Part shown: one piece after another, positions 1 through 8,301 of the stretch
Layout of the letters: each line of letters begins with the position of its first letter
Numbering within the stretch: the first letter of the stretch is position 1
Origin: Sphingobacterium griseoflavum
GTDB taxonomy: Bacteria; Bacteroidota; Bacteroidia; Sphingobacteriales; Sphingobacteriaceae
Assembly (NCBI RefSeq): GCF_014653155.1
Contig: NZ_BNAF01000017.1
Span: forward strand, 1 to 64,000
Direction of reading: 5' to 3'
DNA: 64,000 nt
The notes under the pieces: generated by a model
Databases searched by the model: none
Seen by the model: the letters and a program-made list of their open reading frames with translations, nothing else
What the model was told of the DNA's origin: nothing
Made by a program: the position numbers and the translations under genes

Positions 1-20
1 GGAGAGTAGGTCGGTGCCTA
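1..20 (+). rRNA. 3' end of a 5S rRNA gene (partial)
   Basis: The first 20 bases match the usual 3' end of Bacteroidota 5S rRNA (a GGAGAGTAGGTCG core followed by TGCC). They are followed within about 10 bases by a strong terminator, as expected at the end of an rRNA operon. Only this tail is inside the window, so the gene cannot be folded or checked here. The call is from memory of 5S 3' ends. Confidence 0.7.
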
Positions 21-30
21 ATTTTAAACG

Positions 31-66
31 AAGCCCCTTCAGGAAACTGGAGGGGCTTTTCTTTTT
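31..66 (+). terminator. Intrinsic terminator of the rRNA operon
   Basis: A 12-bp stem (31-42 with 47-58, one G-U pair) closes on a GAAA tetraloop at 43-46 and runs into a T-rich tract at 57-66. It is a textbook rho-independent terminator just after the 5S tail. It may also serve the convergent FecR gene ending at 206, although the minus-strand side lacks a clean T run. Confidence 0.9.
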
Positions 67-205
67 TATCCGCAAGGTGCTTTCTTAAAGCTCGCATTGA
101 CTTTACGCTTTGCAGGCTGTTATTTGACACTATTTAAACAGCAGATAGATACCGCATAACATCAGCATGGAATCGTATGAACATACGGAAAGATCAATCA
201 ATACG

Positions 206-1267
206 TTACCGGACTACAATGCTGGTTCCCTCTATAGCTATTTTCGCCATATTCAGATCATTTAGAAGCTCAATAATAACATTCTTGTCTTCGTCCCTGT
301 CAGCAGTAAACCTTAATTTCACCCCCTTGGCTTTCGGATTTTCAAAAATAACGTCCAGATTATACCAACGTCCTATTTCTCGTAGCACCTCTGAAAAGGC
401 TACGTCATCAAAGTGAAAATAGCCTTCATGCCACGAGTAATAATCGTCTGTATCTATTTTATGAATTTTCAGGGGTACACCTGGTCTACTGATCAATTCA
501 TCGCCAGGAGCCAGTAATTCGCTTTCTGCGTTTAAGGTATTTGTCACCTGCACTTTTCCTTTCAATAATGTTACCGACGATTGTTTATCGTATCCATTTT
601 TAATGTTAAACTCTGTTCCGATGACACTGGTTTCCAAATTATTGGCTTTCACTATAAACGGTCTTTGCGGATCTTTACTTACCCGAAAATATGCTTCCCC
701 CTCTAGCTCTACGCGACGAGCTCCTTCGTCAAAGCGATTGGGAAAGGTAAATTTTGTTTGGGCATTCAGCCAGACCTCGGTGCCATCTTGCAAAACTATT
801 TTGAAGATCTTCCCGCTAGGGACGGTTATAATTTCCTTCGATATGACGCGGTCTTTCACATGCAAGTAGGATAAACCACCGGTCAACAATTGCGGATACG
901 TTTCCTTGTCTACTTGCGGATAATTGTTTTTATTCCCTACAACCACAGCATCTCGATCCCCAGATTGAAGCAATACATCTGAATTAACCGATCGTTCGCT
1001 ATATACTAATTTCCTGTGTTCGGAAGCAGTCCGTTCAGTAGGCAGCGTGAAGAGGTAGGTGGAAATAGCTAAAAGTAAGGTAGCTGCGGCACCTATCCAT
1101 ACTTTTGGCATTTTATGAGCTGATAAACGTCTCTTGTTGTGGAATTTATCTAGCTCATTTTCGACCTCAGGATGGCCGAATTTCCTCGTGAAATGCTCAC
1201 GAATAATAATCTTTTCCTTGCTGAACTCTTCAGAATGAGGGTTTTCATCGTTTTGCCAATCTTTCAT
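206..1267 (-). CDS. FecR-family anti-sigma factor
   Basis: 353 aa, the usual size for Bacteroidota FecR proteins. It has a cytoplasmic N-terminal part of about 55 residues, one transmembrane segment (about 55-75, IGAAATLLLAISTYLF), a FecR domain (about 135-235, with VPSGKIFKIVLQDGTEVWLN) and a C-terminal DUF4974/STN-like domain (about 275-353). In this family the N-terminus binds the partner ECF sigma factor and the periplasmic part senses the STN domain of a TonB-dependent transporter. It lies 51 bp downstream of the sigma factor gene on the same strand, so they are probably co-transcribed. The likely partner transporter is the STN-bearing SusC encoded at 9830-13258. Confidence 0.92.
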   Translation of the reverse strand: MKDWQNDENPHSEEFSKEKIIIREHFTRKFGHPEVENELDKFHNKRRLSAHKMPKVWIGAAATLLLAISTYLFTLPTERTASEHRKLVYSERSVNSDVLLQSGDRDAVVVGNKNNYPQVDKETYPQLLTGGLSYLHVKDRVISKEIITVPSGKIFKIVLQDGTEVWLNAQTKFTFPNRFDEGARRVELEGEAYFRVSKDPQRPFIVKANNLETSVIGTEFNIKNGYDKQSSVTLLKGKVQVTNTLNAESELLAPGDELISRPGVPLKIHKIDTDDYYSWHEGYFHFDDVAFSEVLREIGRWYNLDVIFENPKAKGVKLRFTADRDEDKNVIIELLNDLNMAKIAIEGTSIVVR

Positions 1268-1318
1268 TATACAGTTCCTTATAGTTATAGTACGTTCTCG
1301 CGGTTAAAAAGGGTATTG

Positions 1319-1831
1319 CTAAATATCATACTTTTTTTTGCTATACACTGCTCTAAGTATTTTTAAAGCTCTAACCATATGTTTTTTTACCGTGTCCCGA
1401 CTTATTCCCAGTGCTGCGGCAACCTCCGCGTACTTCATCCTTTGAAGATAGCACATTTCTAAAATCTGTCTACCGGGCTCGGGTAGCTGATTCAACATAG
1501 CATCAACCAAATCTTCTTGTGCTGTCTGTTCGCCTAGTTCATCGTAGTAGTCGGAAAGCGTATGTAAATATTCCGACGTGTATTGATGTTGTAGCGTGTT
1601 CTTACGCATGAAGTCGACGCAGCGATTGCGGATACTCACCATCAAATAGGGTTTCACACGTTGTTCGTCCACTTGATCAAAATTCTTCCACAATCCTTCG
1701 AAAACAGCCGATACGATATCTCGGCTTTCTTCCTCGTCTCCTATGATATGTAGAGCATATCTATAAAGGTATGTGTAATTTTCACGAAATATGGAGTCAA
1801 ATGTCTTTCGCTTAACAAGCTTTTTAAACAT
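1319..1831 (-). CDS. ECF RNA polymerase sigma factor (Bacteroidetes expansion type)
   Basis: 170 aa, with sigma-70 region 2 (about 10-75, DSIFRENYTYLYRYALHIIGD, then RNRCVDFMRK) and region 4 (about 110-160, with the helix-turn-helix YAEVAAALGISRDTVKKHM). Such factors pair with the FecR gene that follows here and redirect RNA polymerase to a SusC/SusD operon when a ligand is sensed. In most known loci the sigma/FecR pair sits upstream of susC. Here it is at the 3' end of the same-strand block, after a terminator, so it needs its own promoter in 1832-2084. No clear -7 box was found there. Confidence 0.93.
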   Translation of the reverse strand: MFKKLVKRKTFDSIFRENYTYLYRYALHIIGDEEESRDIVSAVFEGLWKNFDQVDEQRVKPYLMVSIRNRCVDFMRKNTLQHQYTSEYLHTLSDYYDELGEQTAQEDLVDAMLNQLPEPGRQILEMCYLQRMKYAEVAAALGISRDTVKKHMVRALKILRAVYSKKKYDI

Positions 1832-2171
1832 ATCAACACAATGTTAATTTAAGTGATCGCAGTGGTGGTATTTATTATTAAATATACTTCAATATCAAAA
1901 TATTTTTTCAATTATCAAATAGACTTTTAACGGTTTCACGAGTGGCGATGCCATACCTTTTTGCGGAAGTGAATCGTTAGCCCTGCTTCCGTACATTTCT
2001 GAAAACGTATGGTAAAAAGTTGGAGCACACAGCAGGTCTTCCGTGTTTTGCAAGTCACTTACACCTGGTCTGCACAAGAATAAACACCCAAAAAGCGCTA
2101 TGCTCTTTGGGTGATAAGGTTGTCTCCCGATAATTTGGTCGTGCTAGAATTGCCGGATCTTTTTAGGGCAT
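1832..2171. other. Intergenic stretch between sigma factor gene and thioredoxin operon
   Basis: 340 bases without a convincing gene. It holds the terminator of the upstream minus-strand operon (2085-2113) and an AT-rich stretch at about 1845-1925 that should carry the sigma factor promoter. A TATATTTA sequence on the minus strand (near 1880) differs by one base from the Bacteroidota TAnnTTTG box, which is not enough for a call. Confidence 0.5.
2085..2113 (-). terminator. Terminator of the SusC-to-TlpA operon
   Basis: A 12-bp stem with a single mismatch (2085-2096 with 2102-2113) around a 5-base loop. On the minus strand it is followed by TTTATTCTT. It lies about 60 bases beyond the stop codon of the last thioredoxin-like gene and separates that operon from the sigma factor gene. 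Confidence 0.75.
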
Positions 2172-3437
2172 CTAGCTTTCATCGTTGAATCGGTTACCGT
2201 AGAGCGAAATTAACCTACGGTCCATCCATGATCCGCGCATATTGCGGGACACGATTTTTCCTTGAGGGTCTATCAACATACAAAATGGGATAGCATTAAA
2301 GCGGTAGCTATCCGACAACGGACCGTCGAAAGCCTGCAAATCAGAAACCTGAAGCCACGGCATTTCTTCCTGTTCGAGTGCTTTCAGCCAAAGGTCTTTC
2401 TTGCTATCCATGGAAATACTTATAATTTCGAACCCAACGGGATGATAAAGGTCGTAGACTTCTTTGAGATGCGGAATATCTGATCGGCAGGGGCCACACC
2501 AGCTCGCCCAAAATTCCAACAAGACATACTTTCCTTTGCCGACCTTATCAGAAAGCTTAATAGGCCTACCTTCGTGGTCTTTAAATGCAAAGTCGATAAA
2601 AGTCGACCCGATAGCGCTTTCTTTTACTTTCTTACAATACGAAACTAAAGCTTTACCAACGTCGGTTTTAGCAAAGTCTACTGGTATTTGCATGATAAAA
2701 TCTGCTATTTCCAAATTATTGGCACGTTTGAGGTAATATGTTTGAGCCACATGTACACCTACGGGATCCGATCGGCGGCTTTCAGTGAACGCCTGTAGAT
2801 ACATCTTCGAGATACTATCTGCTTCATCAATCCGATTCACGAAACTGATACCATTTGCGATATGGCCCGGTGCAGTTTTTTCTTTTGAATTCAGGAATTT
2901 GATATACCTATCTACGGCTGAAGACCGGCGTTCGATAAGCGGCTTATAGCCGCTTAAAAAATCCATGTATGCTATATGTGGAGCAGAGCCTTCTACTTTT
3001 ACTTCATCGTAAGGGTATTTCTTTGAATTTGAATATTCAAGATACGTCATGTTTGGCTTGGCGTCTGCTTCGATCTTGATAGTACCTTCGGTTAGAAAAA
3101 CCGGTAATACGTAATCGAAGCGATCTTTTGCCTGTCGATTTTCTAGGCTCGCACCTGGTTTTTTTATGACTACGGTGTACAATTCTGGGTAGTGCAGATT
3201 TCCAGACAACGTAAATGCCCCGTCCTTTATTCGGCTACTGTCCACCGCTTTGCTAGGATCTCTAACATCAAGATGATGGGTCAAATACACTTGCTGTTCA
3301 TCCGGAATACCAGTGATCTTTCCGTGAAGGGTGAACCCTAGATTGGTCTGCGACAATGCATCCCGCTTGCCAAAGAACGTCGCCGCGATAAAGACCAGGC
3401 CATATAATCGCAGCTTGTGGGAAAAATAAGCTTTCAT
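2172..3437 (-). CDS. TlpA-like thiol:disulfide oxidoreductase with DUF4369-type N-terminus
   Basis: 421 aa with an N-terminal signal sequence (about 1-30). An N-terminal beta-rich DUF4369-like domain (about 33-140, containing GKITGIPDEQQVYLTH) leads through a helical linker to a C-terminal thioredoxin fold. The active site WCGPC is at about 313-317 and the cis-proline is in NAIPFCMLIDP. The family works in the periplasm, reducing or shuffling disulfides. It is the most downstream of three tandem paralogues (23 bp after the previous gene) in the SusC/SusD operon. The substrate is unknown. All catalytic cysteines are intact. Confidence 0.88.
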   Translation of the reverse strand: MKAYFSHKLRLYGLVFIAATFFGKRDALSQTNLGFTLHGKITGIPDEQQVYLTHHLDVRDPSKAVDSSRIKDGAFTLSGNLHYPELYTVVIKKPGASLENRQAKDRFDYVLPVFLTEGTIKIEADAKPNMTYLEYSNSKKYPYDEVKVEGSAPHIAYMDFLSGYKPLIERRSSAVDRYIKFLNSKEKTAPGHIANGISFVNRIDEADSISKMYLQAFTESRRSDPVGVHVAQTYYLKRANNLEIADFIMQIPVDFAKTDVGKALVSYCKKVKESAIGSTFIDFAFKDHEGRPIKLSDKVGKGKYVLLEFWASWCGPCRSDIPHLKEVYDLYHPVGFEIISISMDSKKDLWLKALEQEEMPWLQVSDLQAFDGPLSDSYRFNAIPFCMLIDPQGKIVSRNMRGSWMDRRLISLYGNRFNDES

Positions 3438-3460
3438 TCTATTTAATTATGTTAAGTCAT

Positions 3461-4645
3461 TTAATTTCCAATCACCTCGGCTAATTTTCTATGAAGCGCT
3501 TCTCCCCGAAGGTTGCGTGCTATAATGACCCCACTTGGATCAATCAGGTAATTATCTGGGATCCCTCTGATGTTATACAAGGCGGCAGTTGGCGTAGCAG
3601 ACCCTTTCAAATCCGAAACGTGTATCCAAGGCATATTATCTTCTTTTACGGCTTTCAGCCATTTGTCCCGATTGTTATCCAAAGACACCCCTAACACCGT
3701 AAATCCTACATTTTTAGCTTTGTAGTGATTATAGGCTGCCAGGACATTTGGGTTTTCGGCGCGGCACGGTCCACACCAGCTAGCCCAGAAATCCAAGAGT
3801 ACATATTGGCCACGAAGATCTACTAATGCAATGGGTTTACCATTGCTGTCGGGTAATGTAAAATTAGGCGCTACCTTACCGTCGGCGAGTGCAGATAACA
3901 ATTTTATCCGCTGGGAAGCATACTGTCCTGCTTTTGTTTCCTGATCCTGTTGGGATAGGGCTTCAAGCCATGGTGCGGCAACCTCGACCGGAAAAGTTTC
4001 ATCGGCCACCAAATTTTTTATAATCAGTGCATTTACGTGGCTGTTCGGGTATCGCTCAAACCACTGCCTATGGTATTGAAGGTTCGCGTCGATATATTCC
4101 TGTCTGCTATGTAATAAATTTGCCTCTACCTTTTTTATGGCGGCTTCCCTGTTTTGTTCAGACGGCATAGCGTACGCCTCTTTAGTAGCATTTAAGGCTT
4201 TTTGCAATGCTGCTTGTTTTTGTGAAATCGGCTCATTGATCTCTGTCAGGTATCTTCCATAATCAGCGGATACAACATTTTTGCTGTCGTCAATAGTTAT
4301 ATTTTCTGACAGAGCTATATCACCAGAGATCTTGAACAAGCCAGGTCCCAACACATTCCTCATAATTTTTTTAGTGCCATGTTGTAGGGTGTAGTATGCC
4401 GGTTCGGCCTTTTCGATGACGAATCGGAAGTAACCGTTTTTTACAGAAATAGAGTCTTTCTTCTTGTAAACGTTTCCCGGAATCGGGAGGTAGGTTTCCA
4501 AGTACAGCTTATCGCCATCTTGGAGTCCGTCCAACTTGCCCTCGTAGATCAATTGTGTGTTGTCTTGCCGCCAGGCAAGACCGATCAGGATCAAAACAAG
4601 AGACAGGCTGATCCATTTTTTTACGTGTATACTATTCATTTTCAT
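3461..4645 (-). CDS. TlpA-like thiol:disulfide oxidoreductase with DUF4369-type N-terminus
   Basis: 394 aa with an N-terminal hydrophobic segment (about 8-25) as signal peptide or anchor. The DUF4369-like domain includes YEGKLDGLQDGDKLYLETYL. A coiled, charged linker (about 130-200) precedes the thioredoxin domain, with WCGPC at about 290-294 and the cis-Pro in GIPDNYLIDPSG. It is the second of three tandem paralogues, 8 bp after the preceding gene. The three share architecture but differ clearly in sequence, so this is an old duplication rather than a recent one. Confidence 0.88.
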   Translation of the reverse strand: MKMNSIHVKKWISLSLVLILIGLAWRQDNTQLIYEGKLDGLQDGDKLYLETYLPIPGNVYKKKDSISVKNGYFRFVIEKAEPAYYTLQHGTKKIMRNVLGPGLFKISGDIALSENITIDDSKNVVSADYGRYLTEINEPISQKQAALQKALNATKEAYAMPSEQNREAAIKKVEANLLHSRQEYIDANLQYHRQWFERYPNSHVNALIIKNLVADETFPVEVAAPWLEALSQQDQETKAGQYASQRIKLLSALADGKVAPNFTLPDSNGKPIALVDLRGQYVLLDFWASWCGPCRAENPNVLAAYNHYKAKNVGFTVLGVSLDNNRDKWLKAVKEDNMPWIHVSDLKGSATPTAALYNIRGIPDNYLIDPSGVIIARNLRGEALHRKLAEVIGN

Positions 4646-4653
4646 AAAAGGTT

Positions 4654-5832
4654 TTATTTGTTAAAAAGATTACTGAGTTTCTTTTCCAGTTCTTGCCCTC
4701 TTAAATCGCGCGCTACGATCTTTCCTTGGGCATCTAAAAGGTATGTACTTGGTAGATAAGGGACATAAAAGAAATTGCCGGACGCTTTCTTATCCGGAGG
4801 TATGCCTCCTTCCCATGTTTGTGGCCAGTCTGGCCGTTCCTGCTCGAGCGCCGCAAGCCATTTCTCTTTGGAATTATCTGTTGAAATACCCCATATTTCA
4901 AATCCCCTATCTTTATATCGGCTATAAAGGGCTTTCATTCCCGGAAATTCTGCACGACAGGGCGCGCACCAACTTGCCCAAAAGTCGATAAGCAAATATC
5001 GTTTCCCTTGCAACATTTCGTCTAGGCTAACAGACGTTCCATCTGCACGGGGAAGGGAGAAGTTTGGAAGTTTTGTGCCTTCGGCCGACATGCGGGTTGT
5101 GCGTACGGCAGCAAGAAGCTTTTTCCCATAGCGGCTCAACTGGTTTTCGGTACCCAAAAGTGAATAGATCTGTTGCTGCATATCTGCACCCAACGTGTGA
5201 TCGTTGGCCAATCTAGGTATGGCCATGGAATTGGGGTAGCGTTTGGCAAAGCTCAGCAAGATGGCACCTTTAATTTTTGGCGCTTCCTGCTTTTCGAAAT
5301 TTTGCCACTCCTGGACAAATTCTGGAAATTTGGCATCCTGTTCATAAGTCTCGGGATCATCGACCATAGCCGATCCATATTTTCTGCGCATCTGTTTCCA
5401 GAAAGTTCCCTTTTTCTTTTCTAAAGCCTGTTCGAATTCTGCTTTTACCAATTGTGGCGCACTTCCCGATGTTATCGATTTGTTTAACGCTTCCATATTA
5501 GCATCAATTATTACTTCCCCAGGTTTATCGACCAAAATTGCAAAAGCGGGAGGACGTCTTTTCAGTGCCAATTCATACCCATTTTGAAACAGGTATTCCC
5601 CGGGCCCGTAATATGGAGCGCTGATTTCGAATTTTCCATCGTGGATTTTTCCTTCCGCCTGTACTGCTTTTTCTGATCGGTCGTAGTGGTATAGTATAAC
5701 CGAATAACCGTCATACTTATTCGATCCAGTATTTCCTTTGAAAATAACATCTTGGCTGTGGACATTCAATGCAACGAGCAAAAGTACAACCGTTAAGTGT
5801 CCCGTATTCCATTTTCTTTTTGTTCTATACAT
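4654..5832 (-). CDS. TlpA-like thiol:disulfide oxidoreductase
   Basis: 392 aa with a signal peptide ending near NVHSQ (about 27). A divergent N-terminal beta domain and a helical linker (about 125-200) precede a C-terminal thioredoxin fold with WCAPC at about 288-292; the cis-Pro is in LPSTYLLDAQG. This is the first of the three tandem oxidoreductase genes, 15 bp after the PKD-like lipoprotein gene, so it belongs to the same operon as the SusC/SusD pair. It probably acts in the periplasm. Whether it maintains the transporter proteins or acts on the imported ligand cannot be told from sequence. Confidence 0.87.
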   Translation of the reverse strand: MYRTKRKWNTGHLTVVLLLVALNVHSQDVIFKGNTGSNKYDGYSVILYHYDRSEKAVQAEGKIHDGKFEISAPYYGPGEYLFQNGYELALKRRPPAFAILVDKPGEVIIDANMEALNKSITSGSAPQLVKAEFEQALEKKKGTFWKQMRRKYGSAMVDDPETYEQDAKFPEFVQEWQNFEKQEAPKIKGAILLSFAKRYPNSMAIPRLANDHTLGADMQQQIYSLLGTENQLSRYGKKLLAAVRTTRMSAEGTKLPNFSLPRADGTSVSLDEMLQGKRYLLIDFWASWCAPCRAEFPGMKALYSRYKDRGFEIWGISTDNSKEKWLAALEQERPDWPQTWEGGIPPDKKASGNFFYVPYLPSTYLLDAQGKIVARDLRGQELEKKLSNLFNK

Positions 5833-5847
5833 GCTGTTCTAAAACTA

Positions 5848-7368
5848 TTATCCCCTAGGATTAGGAGAGGCTGAACTGAATTTGATATGTGTATGTATAA
5901 TTTTTCCGAATCCACCTTCTTGGATTTGGGCAGGCAATTCCAGACTACCGGAACCACTCGGTAAAAAGACGTAAAACTTCCCTTCCGAGCCGTTGTACGT
6001 GGAGATAGCAATTTGTCGCGTACCCTCTTTATTCGCCCATTCCAGTGTTGTAATACGTTCGCCTGGTTGGAAACTGTAAATTGGGTCGGCTTTATGGTTA
6101 TGTACATCAAAAAGGTAAAGGGTGTTATCTACTGCATAATACAAGAAAGGTAAAAGGTATGATGCAGTAAAGCAGCTTGCCTTGTCAATGTGCGGTACTT
6201 TTGTCAAATCGATGGTATATGTTCTGATGGGTTGCGCACCCTTGTTTCGAATATCTGTGAAATCGAGTTCGTACATCGACAATCTCCCCGACACATCTTT
6301 AAATAAGCCCACAAAATAGCGGTCCTGAAATATGTTGGATCCATAGATCATTTTTTTCTTGATGTTATTGATATCAAACACCGTTGTGGGTACATTTAAA
6401 AAAGTAGACATGGTAATTCCGGAGGTAGACCGCCAATTGTCGAAGCTTAGGAAGCGTCCGTTTTTTTCATCAAACCCGATAAAACCCCTTCCACCAAAAT
6501 GTGCCAAAAAAGGCGCTAGCTTATAGTCGCCGGCTAAAGGATAGTCGTATGTTGCCGCCAACACATTGGTGCTTCCTGTTACTACATTTGAAATTAGACC
6601 ATTGTCCCAAACAAAAGCCGAGTACAAAGTTCGGTTGCTTAACGCTTCCAGATACATGGGTACTAAGGGCTTTCCGTAGGGAGCAATAAATATGTCGTTT
6701 ATATCCCGGATAACGCGGAAACTTTGCTCATCCAATTCCTTATTAAAACCTGCTGCAGATACAAATAGAATTTTTTTATTTCTTCTGTCCATCAGTGCAT
6801 TGGCTGTGAGTAGCCGATTTAACGGTGTGGGAAGGTATTTCCCTTCATTATTTTCACTAAAAACATGACGATATACCAGACCCTTATTGACCACGAGCGA
6901 AATATCACCCCCTTGGTCAGTTTCTTCTAAAAGCATATAGCCCCTTTGATAGCGCACCGTGATTTGCACCGAGGTCGTCGTGAATTTTCGGATACCGGTG
7001 TTTCGGTCTACGGCCTCGGCTTTTAGGATGTAGGTATCTGCAGGGATGTTAATCGGAATAACGTAAAGCAGTTCCTTTTTTCTGCCGATGATGATCGCGT
7101 TGGAATCCAAGGACATTTTAGCAATCTGCTCACGATTCAACTCAAATGTCCATTTGTAATCGAATCGGGTGGAATCTGGAATATCTTCCTCAAGCGTTGG
7201 GTTCAGTCTCAAGGTGTCGCCCTGTACCACGATCTGTTGCGATAGATTGGATAATGCAAACTTATTTAATACCTCGTAGTCATAATTGCCTAGATCTTTG
7301 TAGCACCCAGTAATTGTTAAGCAACTACTTATCATACAGAGCCAGTAAACTAATGTTATATTTTTCAT
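5848..7368 (-). CDS. PKD-like family lipoprotein of a SusCD operon
   Basis: 506 aa with a lipoprotein signal; the lipobox Cys is in SSCLTITGCYKDLGNYDYE (about residue 22). The following KDLGNYDY stretch is typical of the PKD-like family found beside SusC/SusD in Bacteroidota. A PKD-like fold covers about 30-140, and the rest may be beta-propeller-like, with repeated short hydrophobic strands. It is probably surface-exposed and helps bind ligand. It lies 37 bp after the DUF4843 gene in the same operon. The exact ligand and role are not known for the family. Confidence 0.8.
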   Translation of the reverse strand: MKNITLVYWLCMISSCLTITGCYKDLGNYDYEVLNKFALSNLSQQIVVQGDTLRLNPTLEEDIPDSTRFDYKWTFELNREQIAKMSLDSNAIIIGRKKELLYVIPINIPADTYILKAEAVDRNTGIRKFTTTSVQITVRYQRGYMLLEETDQGGDISLVVNKGLVYRHVFSENNEGKYLPTPLNRLLTANALMDRRNKKILFVSAAGFNKELDEQSFRVIRDINDIFIAPYGKPLVPMYLEALSNRTLYSAFVWDNGLISNVVTGSTNVLAATYDYPLAGDYKLAPFLAHFGGRGFIGFDEKNGRFLSFDNWRSTSGITMSTFLNVPTTVFDINNIKKKMIYGSNIFQDRYFVGLFKDVSGRLSMYELDFTDIRNKGAQPIRTYTIDLTKVPHIDKASCFTASYLLPFLYYAVDNTLYLFDVHNHKADPIYSFQPGERITTLEWANKEGTRQIAISTYNGSEGKFYVFLPSGSGSLELPAQIQEGGFGKIIHTHIKFSSASPNPRG

Positions 7369-7405
7369 CGTTTGATTTGCTTTTAGTTGTCAATTTCCAC
7401 TGATT

Positions 7406-8263
7406 TTAGAAGATGACATTGAAGTCTGGAATGCGGATGACATCTCCGTTTTCGTCACGCATCGGTTCGCCATTTGCAGCCTCAAAATCGATCAAGCGCT
7501 GCTGCAGGACGATGATGAGGTTCCTCCATTGGTCTTCGGAAAAATAGCCAGGAGGCTTTACGGGATTATTGATGAGGGTGCGGGCTCGTGTAAAGGGTAT
7601 GATTATCGCGGTGCCAAAGACGTCGATCACCAACCTGAATTTGGCCTCGCTGTATGGGCCAAATTGACGGCCCAAACCATAGCCGGCGAAGAAGGTGCTT
7701 CCAGAAAATATGCCGTCCCATTCATCGGGCTTTCTAAAAATATCGACAAACGTAATCTTAGCCCTTTTGTACACGTTAACGGAATCTAAATACAGATATC
7801 GTGGGAAGAAAGCATTGGTCATCAATTCGACAGTAACCTGCTTCTCTTCTTGAGCAATCCGAGGGTTGCGAAGCAGTACGACCTGAATGTTTCCTTCGAA
7901 CTGATTGGCACCAATAACTGTCGGTAGCAAGCGGAAATCCGTCCCTTCAATAGCTGTGGTTGCGGCATCCTCATCCACAATTCGGACAGCGACTGGCCTT
8001 ATCTCGTTGGATAAGAAGCCCACCGTCTTGACGGGAATATGAATGTTGTGTGTACGGGTGGAATCCTGTCCAAAGGCAAAATTGTACCGAATGTCCTGTT
8101 GCGTTTCTTGCTTCACCTGCTCTGGCAGGATTCTTGGATAAAGTGCGCTTGACCGCATATAAATGCCACTTTCGTGGTCAAATGTTTGTACCGTTTCCTT
8201 TCCACATCCTTGCAATAATATGGCAAAAGAAAGGTGAAAAATTGAGTGTATGTATGTTTTCAT
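7406..8263 (-). CDS. DUF4843-type lipoprotein of a SusCD operon
   Basis: 285 aa from the ATG at 8263. This start is chosen over the ATG at 8338 because it begins directly with a lipoprotein signal (MKTYIHSIFHL, then LLQGCGKE) and avoids overlapping the susD gene. After the lipobox come FDHESGIYM and a beta-sandwich with FAFGQDSTRTHNI and VVDEDAATTAIEGTDF-like strands, as in DUF4843 proteins that follow SusD genes. It is probably an outer-membrane surface lipoprotein working with the SusC/SusD pair. Function is unknown. Confidence 0.82.
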   Translation of the reverse strand: MKTYIHSIFHLSFAILLQGCGKETVQTFDHESGIYMRSSALYPRILPEQVKQETQQDIRYNFAFGQDSTRTHNIHIPVKTVGFLSNEIRPVAVRIVDEDAATTAIEGTDFRLLPTVIGANQFEGNIQVVLLRNPRIAQEEKQVTVELMTNAFFPRYLYLDSVNVYKRAKITFVDIFRKPDEWDGIFSGSTFFAGYGLGRQFGPYSEAKFRLVIDVFGTAIIIPFTRARTLINNPVKPPGYFSEDQWRNLIIVLQQRLIDFEAANGEPMRDENGDVIRIPDFNVIF

Positions 8264-8301
8264 GTCCTTGATATTTTCGTTGCTGAACGAATTATTCCGC
8301 C

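Noticed and set aside
1895..2077. 60-residue open frame on the minus strand
   Set aside because: No family resemblance or start context; it lies in the gap between a terminator and the sigma factor promoter region.
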